Part shown: in pieces, positions 4,996 to 9,573 of the stretch | Layout: each line of letters begins with the position of its first letter | How positions within the stretch are numbered: the first letter of the stretch is position 1 | Assembly: GCA_949070545.1 (NCBI GenBank) | Contig: CARTQV010000027.1 | Span: forward strand, 1-9,573 | Direction of reading: 5' to 3' | Source: an uncultured Candidatus Saccharibacteria bacterium | GTDB taxonomy: Bacteria; Patescibacteriota; Saccharimonadia; Saccharimonadales; Saccharimonadaceae | DNA: 9,573 nt | Made by a program: the position numbers and the translations under genes | The notes under the pieces: model-generated | What the model was told of the DNA's origin: nothing | Seen by the model: the letters and a program-made list of their open reading frames with translations, nothing else | Database searches by the model: none

Positions 4996-5024
4996 TTGTC
5001 TCGGAAAAACGTTTATGCTAACAT
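4996..5024 (+). promoter_or_regulatory. Promoter of the secretion operon, probably leaderless
   Basis: TTGTCT (4996-5001), a 17-base spacer and TAACAT (5019-5024) with extended -10 TGC, matching the TGCTAnnAT core of the other promoters. The expected start, about 5031, is within a few bases of the ATG at 5033, and no Shine-Dalgarno sequence exists between the promoter and that ATG. Confidence 0.6.
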
Positions 5025-5032
5025 AAAATTAT

Positions 5033-6463
5033 ATGGACGAAACGAACGGGTCTTTGGGCAACCAACCTGCGCCGAATGCTGGCGGGGTTGATTCTGGGTC
5101 TATGGAACCAGCCACTCCAGATGTTTCGAATTCTCCAGTGACTCCGAACGTGCCAATATCTCCAGATGCTTCAAGCGCGCCGATCGCGCCAGCAGCTCCT
5201 GTGACGCCGAGTGTCTCGGGGGCTCCAGGAACGGTACCGACTGTTTCGTCGACTCCGACGACGGTTTCGGAAGCATCAGCCACATCGGGCGTGATTGCTT
5301 CGACGCCAGATATTGTTGCGCCAGTGAGTGACGAACAAGTCGCCGCTGCAGCGAAAAAACTCGTACCGAGACACCCTTTCTTCTCCGATCACCCGGCCCA
5401 AGTTGCTGCCAGTGGCACGGGCGATATCATCCTCCAAAAGACCAAAACTCCGCGTGACAAAAAACCACTCATCATCGGCGCAGTTGTACTCGGTGTGGTC
5501 GCATTGGTTGGAGGGATTGTATTGCTAGCGAACCGTCCCGCTTCGAGTGAGGACGTGAAGGTGGCTTTTGATGCATATTATGACTTGCTCGCAAATGGCC
5601 CTGCCGGAGCTGAAGTTTCATCGGAGGACGGAAATACTGAAGATACTGAAAACTCTGATGAGACTGATGAATCTGAAGTATCCGAGGGATCCAAGTCTTC
5701 CATTGAATTCCAGGTTTGGGATAATTATGACTATGAAGACGAGGATGAAGAAGAAGATACAACCGTCTACGATGATGAAGATGATGAGGAAGAGGAATAT
5801 GGTGACCCAGACGAAGAAGACGCCAGTGACGATGTAGTCTATAATGAAGGACCCGTTGAAGAAATTGAATATGAACCTCGGGAATATTCTAAGTGGTTTG
5901 TTTTTAGCTCTGATTCATATCTCACTCTCGATTCCAAAAAGACTTATATTGATGATATTCTAAAGAAATACGACGAGTTTTCAGCTATATTGTCGCGTTC
6001 CAAAAAAGACAATGTCTACGAACAGTTACAAAACATAATGCCGATTTATTCAGAGTTACTCAAAGCAGTTATGCTAACGAAAAAGCTCGATACCATTAGC
6101 ATTGAGCTGGAGAAGCGGTTCTTGGAAGGTGGCACGGAGTCTGCCGAGAAATACATAGACGAAGCAGTATCGACAGAGAGTGATGACGCTTTCGTGACGG
6201 CTTTGATTGATAGTCTGCGTAGTGATCTAAAAATACAGCTCCAGCTTGTTGAATTGTATAGTCAAAACCAATGTATTGAAGATGGCTATGTAAATTACGC
6301 CTGTGATTTGGATGGAAACCAGAAGTACGACCAATTATTGAACGACCGGGACACAAATACTGAAAATTCCGACATGTTGCTTGATAGAGCGAAAATTACG
6401 CTCTATACCCAAACTGTTCAGATGAAAGAGATGTTAGCAGGAGAGAAAACTGATGAAGAATAG
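5033..6463 (+). CDS. Single-pass membrane protein with Pro-rich cytoplasmic tail and acidic linker
   Basis: The protein has 476 residues. Residues 1-100 are a low-complexity Pro/Ala/Ser/Thr/Val tail with loose repeats such as SPVTPNVPISPDASSAPIAP. Residues 101-140 form a short conserved-looking stretch (KKLVPRHPFFSDHP). One membrane segment lies at about 145-166, preceded by RDKK, so by the positive-inside rule the N-terminus is cytoplasmic and the C-terminus outside. The outer part starts with a strongly acidic tract (about 198-285, mostly D and E with a few Y) and continues as a predicted helical domain (300-470) with two Cys (414, 424). I recognise no named family. It overlaps by 11 bases the VirB6-like gene that follows, so the two are translationally coupled and probably act in the same envelope machine, perhaps as an accessory or bitopic scaffold subunit. 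Translation likely begins on a leaderless message. The next in-frame ATG is far inside, so ATG 5033 is favoured. Confidence 0.8.
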   Translation: MDETNGSLGNQPAPNAGGVDSGSMEPATPDVSNSPVTPNVPISPDASSAPIAPAAPVTPSVSGAPGTVPTVSSTPTTVSEASATSGVIASTPDIVAPVSDEQVAAAAKKLVPRHPFFSDHPAQVAASGTGDIILQKTKTPRDKKPLIIGAVVLGVVALVGGIVLLANRPASSEDVKVAFDAYYDLLANGPAGAEVSSEDGNTEDTENSDETDESEVSEGSKSSIEFQVWDNYDYEDEDEEEDTTVYDDEDDEEEEYGDPDEEDASDDVVYNEGPVEEIEYEPREYSKWFVFSSDSYLTLDSKKTYIDDILKKYDEFSAILSRSKKDNVYEQLQNIMPIYSELLKAVMLTKKLDTISIELEKRFLEGGTESAEKYIDEAVSTESDDAFVTALIDSLRSDLKIQLQLVELYSQNQCIEDGYVNYACDLDGNQKYDQLLNDRDTNTENSDMLLDRAKITLYTQTVQMKEMLAGEKTDEE

Positions 6464-9400
6464 AAAGAAAGCGTTACTTGCGCTTATTGGTATCATCAGT
6501 TCTTTCGTGGTTGGTAACTTCGCCCTCTCAACGCCAGTTAGTGCCGCTGCGAAAAAAGGTAGCAAGATCGAGACAGTCTATCAGAAGTCACTCGCTTGGG
6601 CAATCAAATCTTGCTACAGCAATGGCTCCATGAAAAGTTCTTTTGTTCCGGGCGACTATACAGATACTCCAATGATGGCGAATATGCTTACGGATAAGGG
6701 GATAAACCAATTTACAACGCCAGTCCCTACGCTACCGAATGAAGATGGTAGGACCACATGCGGGTTAATCCTTGACTCCAATCTGCTGAATAAGTATTAC
6801 GGCACCAAGATCGATAGTGTTGGCGTTGCTCAACTTGCCAGTATTGGTTACGAAAAAAGCGCCGAGAGCAATTATAATAAAAATTGTATAGGATTCCAAT
6901 ATCTAGATTCGTCCGGCACTGCGACTAACTCAACTTATATTACTAGCAAGGCGTGTTTCAAGGTCAACAAGACTAGCGGAAAAATCGAAGGAACGTTGGG
7001 AATAGAGCCCCCAGCAGCAGTCGAAGCAGGAATTCGTTCACCCATTATTCCAATGGCGGTTTTCCCTGCCTCCCTACAATTTGGCGCAATGAAAGTCGAC
7101 TATGCTGGTAAGACTTGGAATGAGCTCGTAGCAGCTAGTCGTGCAGGGTTCTCAGAAACTGGTCTTGGACTACAAAATGTTCTTACTAATTCTACTACGG
7201 ATCAATCTTTTGCTACATATAAAATGATCGACAAGTCCAAAGCTGCGAACAAGGCTATCAAGTATTTCTCCAAAGGGAAATATACAAAAGCAAGCAAAGC
7301 CAAGTTCAAGGATAAGGATCGCTTGACGCTCTACATGAACTATATCAACTATATATTGGCTCAGGATAATGCCGTTAAATATCGTGAAGACAAATGTGGT
7401 GGAAAAACTAAGAAGGCTGATCTATTGAAAGAGACGGGCTACTTATATCACAAGTCGCAAAACAAGTGGTGCGTTTTGGACGGCGTAGACACGGTTAGTG
7501 GAGAATTTGCTGGTATCAAAGCTGACGGTAAAGGTATGACAATGGTGTCTTTCAGTACGATCGTCAAAGAAATGCAAAAAGGAAAATATAATAACTTTAA
7601 GACGCCAAAACTGGATCCGAGTGCTGCTGAGGAAGCCGAGCAGGAGGAAGGTTATGACCCAGACGAGGACAGTGAACAGCCAACTTGCTATAATTCCGCC
7701 GAGACACTCGGTTGGATCCTTTGCCCGGCTATTGAAATATCCGGAAACGCCGTGGAAGGCCTCTATGATATGATTAAAAATAGTTTTCTCGAAATTAAGG
7801 CGTCGACCTTGATGGCGAGTGGTGGTCCTCTACATCAAGCTTGGGAAGACTTCCGTGACTATGCGAATATTATTTTCGTCGTCTTGCTTGCAGTCGTTAT
7901 CTTGTCGCAATTGACAGGAATCGGGGTGAGTAATTACGGTATCAAAAAGATTTTGCCACGGCTCGTTATGATTGCGATTCTTGTTAACCTTTCGTTCGTG
8001 ATCTGTCAGCTTGCCGTCGACCTTTCTAATATATTAGGGGAGGGTCTAGAGAAGCTTTTCCATAACTTCGCTAATGGGGTTACGCTAACTCCTCCAACAG
8101 GACAGATGCTCGGTCCAACAGAGCTTGGCGAAGCGGCTGGGTCGATCGTCACTCGACTCACCTCAACGGCTGGAACCGGGATCCTAATGCTCGGGGGTGT
8201 TGCTATTGCCGCATCGACGTGGGAGTTTTGGTTGATCCCGCTTCTCATCTTCTTCCTTGGTTGTCTGATCGGTGTTCTCTTCTTCGCTATTATCCTCGGC
8301 GTGCGCGAAGCTGGAATTATTATTCTCGTCGCATTGACTCCAGTCGCGATTGTTTGCTACGCTCTTCCAAATACGAAGAAAGTCTACGATAAGTGGTTTA
8401 AGTTGTTCTCGAGCCTCTTGTTCGTTTACCCGATCGCAGGCGCGCTCATGGGGGGTGGTCTTTGGGCGTCGAAACTAATGCTTGCGACTGGCGAAGGCAA
8501 AAGTGGACTCGCAGGATTCTTCTTTGCGATGGTTGCTATGCTCATGCAGGTCGTCCCCTTCTTCCTTATCCCGTCTCTCGTGAAAAGTTCCCTCGCTGTC
8601 GCCGGCAATCTCGGCGCAAAAATCGCAGGTATGGGCGATAGGTTCAGTGGCGCAGCAAAGAGCGGAATCCGAAGTAGCAATGCGTATAAGGACACTCAGG
8701 AACGCATGGCCGGGCATCGTGGGCAGCGTATGTTGAATCGTGATGCGAGGTTACGCGCCCGCGACGAACGTAGCGCCGAATTTCGTGCCAATCATCGCAT
8801 TTTGGGGGCTTTGCGACATCCTGGGGGAACTTTACGTAACACGCAAATGGGCCAAAACTCACGTAATCGCCGGCTGAATCGCGCGAACGCCGCCGTTTAT
8901 GCTGCTAACGTCGGGAACAAAGATAGGAGTGCCGATTATGCCGACAAAGAAGTTGAGACATTCGCGGGTGATTTTAAGAACACATGGAAGAGAGAAGGCG
9001 ACATCGCGGATGAAAAGTTCTTGCGCAGTGAAGCGGAAAGTGCACTCTCTGCTCTTGCCGAAGACAAAGACAATGCCGAAGCAAAAGGGCGTTATCTCGC
9101 TGCGATGCGTCAGCTGAGCACAAGTAACAGTGGGCGCTCGCACTTAATGTCTGCGATTAACGGAACTAAGAGAAACTTAAAAAACAAAGGCATAACGCAG
9201 AATGAGGGGCTGAAGTGGGCTGCTAGTAGCACGCTAGAAGAAAATGGCTTAAAGTATAAGAACGGTGATCCGACCTCGTTCAAGGCTCTAAGCAAGTTAG
9301 CCGAGAATGGCAGTTTCGATGGGGCAGAGTTCAAGGATATAGCTAACGAGGACGGTAGTATAACGCACGTCATTGACCAACAGTATGCTAGCTCTAAATA

Positions 9401-9573
9401 CAAAGATATTGGTGCTGCGCAACTAGCAGATACTGATGATGTTTGGAGGCAAAATACTATTGCACGCCTCACTGATCCAGAAGCACACTTTGAAGAAGGC
9501 GAACGCGAGAATCTAATTTCCAAGGCTCAAGAAGCACTTAATAACCCGAATATTTCTACAAAAGGTGACGTTG
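6453..9573 (+). CDS. VirB6/TrbL-like type IV secretion system membrane protein (3'-truncated)
   Basis: The start at ATG 6453 is set by AGGAG at 6439-6443 with a 9-base spacing. The frame stays open through 1040 codons to the window edge. A signal peptide occupies residues 1-31 (MKNRKKALLALIG onward, ending VSA). An extracytoplasmic domain of about 430 residues with several Cys follows and ends in an acidic linker (EEAEQEEGYDPDEDSEQ). Then come about seven membrane segments: 472-490, 503-524, 573-590, 592-617, 620-638, 652-672 and 686-710. Landmarks I associate with CPR VirB6-like proteins include AETLGWILCPAIE before the first segment, SQLTGIGVSNYGIKKILPRL between the first two, and ALTPVAIVCYALPNTKKVYD near the fifth. 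After 726 lies an Arg-rich then Lys/Glu/Ala-rich cytoplasmic domain of more than 310 residues, still incomplete. VirB6/TrbL proteins form the inner-membrane channel of type IV secretion systems. The neighbouring overlapping gene supports an operon; VirB4-type genes would be expected downstream, beyond the window. The family call is by pattern, not by search. Confidence 0.8.
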   Translation, partial: MKNRKKALLALIGIISSFVVGNFALSTPVSAAAKKGSKIETVYQKSLAWAIKSCYSNGSMKSSFVPGDYTDTPMMANMLTDKGINQFTTPVPTLPNEDGRTTCGLILDSNLLNKYYGTKIDSVGVAQLASIGYEKSAESNYNKNCIGFQYLDSSGTATNSTYITSKACFKVNKTSGKIEGTLGIEPPAAVEAGIRSPIIPMAVFPASLQFGAMKVDYAGKTWNELVAASRAGFSETGLGLQNVLTNSTTDQSFATYKMIDKSKAANKAIKYFSKGKYTKASKAKFKDKDRLTLYMNYINYILAQDNAVKYREDKCGGKTKKADLLKETGYLYHKSQNKWCVLDGVDTVSGEFAGIKADGKGMTMVSFSTIVKEMQKGKYNNFKTPKLDPSAAEEAEQEEGYDPDEDSEQPTCYNSAETLGWILCPAIEISGNAVEGLYDMIKNSFLEIKASTLMASGGPLHQAWEDFRDYANIIFVVLLAVVILSQLTGIGVSNYGIKKILPRLVMIAILVNLSFVICQLAVDLSNILGEGLEKLFHNFANGVTLTPPTGQMLGPTELGEAAGSIVTRLTSTAGTGILMLGGVAIAASTWEFWLIPLLIFFLGCLIGVLFFAIILGVREAGIIILVALTPVAIVCYALPNTKKVYDKWFKLFSSLLFVYPIAGALMGGGLWASKLMLATGEGKSGLAGFFFAMVAMLMQVVPFFLIPSLVKSSLAVAGNLGAKIAGMGDRFSGAAKSGIRSSNAYKDTQERMAGHRGQRMLNRDARLRARDERSAEFRANHRILGALRHPGGTLRNTQMGQNSRNRRLNRANAAVYAANVGNKDRSADYADKEVETFAGDFKNTWKREGDIADEKFLRSEAESALSALAEDKDNAEAKGRYLAAMRQLSTSNSGRSHLMSAINGTKRNLKNKGITQNEGLKWAASSTLEENGLKYKNGDPTSFKALSKLAENGSFDGAEFKDIANEDGSITHVIDQQYASSKYKDIGAAQLADTDDVWRQNTIARLTDPEAHFEEGERENLISKAQEALNNPNISTKGDV

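Noticed and set aside
4897..5091. Plus-strand frame of 64 codons before the secretion operon
   Set aside because: It reads through the bidirectional terminator and into the start of the 5033 gene in another frame, with no ribosome binding site.
1..9573. Alternative genetic code (UGA as Gly) as in other CPR groups
   Set aside because: No long frame here needs to read through UGA, and a standard tRNA-Gly(UCC) is present, so there is no sign of code 25 in this window.
1..9573. CRISPR array, insertion sequence or prophage
   Set aside because: I see no regularly spaced direct repeats, no transposase or integrase frame and no phage structural gene.

Overview
The window looks like a chromosomal piece of a Candidate Phyla Radiation bacterium, most likely Candidatus Saccharibacteria (TM7). 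This is inferred from the style of the proteins, not from a marker gene. The evidence is a VirB6/TrbL-like membrane protein with segments I associate with that phylum, a secreted DUF11-type surface protein ending in an LPTTG anchor, and the C-terminal part of a Fibrobacter-succinogenes-major-paralogous (FSL) domain. All long frames are open under the standard code.

Left part (1-1430). A 5'-truncated gene of unknown function, with a faint transglutaminase-like Cys/His/Asp pattern, ends at 640 and is followed by two hairpins. On the minus strand at 810-1073 lies a headless FSL-domain fragment, probably a decayed surface-protein gene. From 1119 to 1356 there is a compact, highly folded locus. 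It has a plus-strand promoter, a 25-codon cationic peptide ORF with a perfect Shine-Dalgarno sequence, a terminal helix joining both ends of the RNA, and a convergent minus-strand promoter with its own terminator. The layout resembles a type I toxin-antitoxin locus, but this is a hypothesis.

Middle (1435-4950). Two minus-strand tRNA genes, His(GUG) then Gly(UCC), share one promoter. Two monocistronic plus-strand units follow, driven by almost identical promoters (31 of 37 positions). The first encodes a 361-residue soluble protein of unknown function behind a leader that can fold as a pseudoknot. The second encodes a 454-residue secreted, LPTTG-anchored DUF11-like protein behind a structured leader of about 190 nt. 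Both end in strong terminators.

Right part (4996-9573). A likely leaderless transcript begins with a single-pass membrane protein that has a Pro/Ala/Ser/Thr-rich cytoplasmic tail and an acidic extracellular linker. It overlaps by 11 bases a large polytopic protein, which runs off the window and resembles the inner-membrane channel subunit of type IV secretion systems. Together they look like the start of a type IV secretion or envelope-spanning apparatus operon. Three or four promoters in the window share an extended -10 element of the form TGCTAnnAT.
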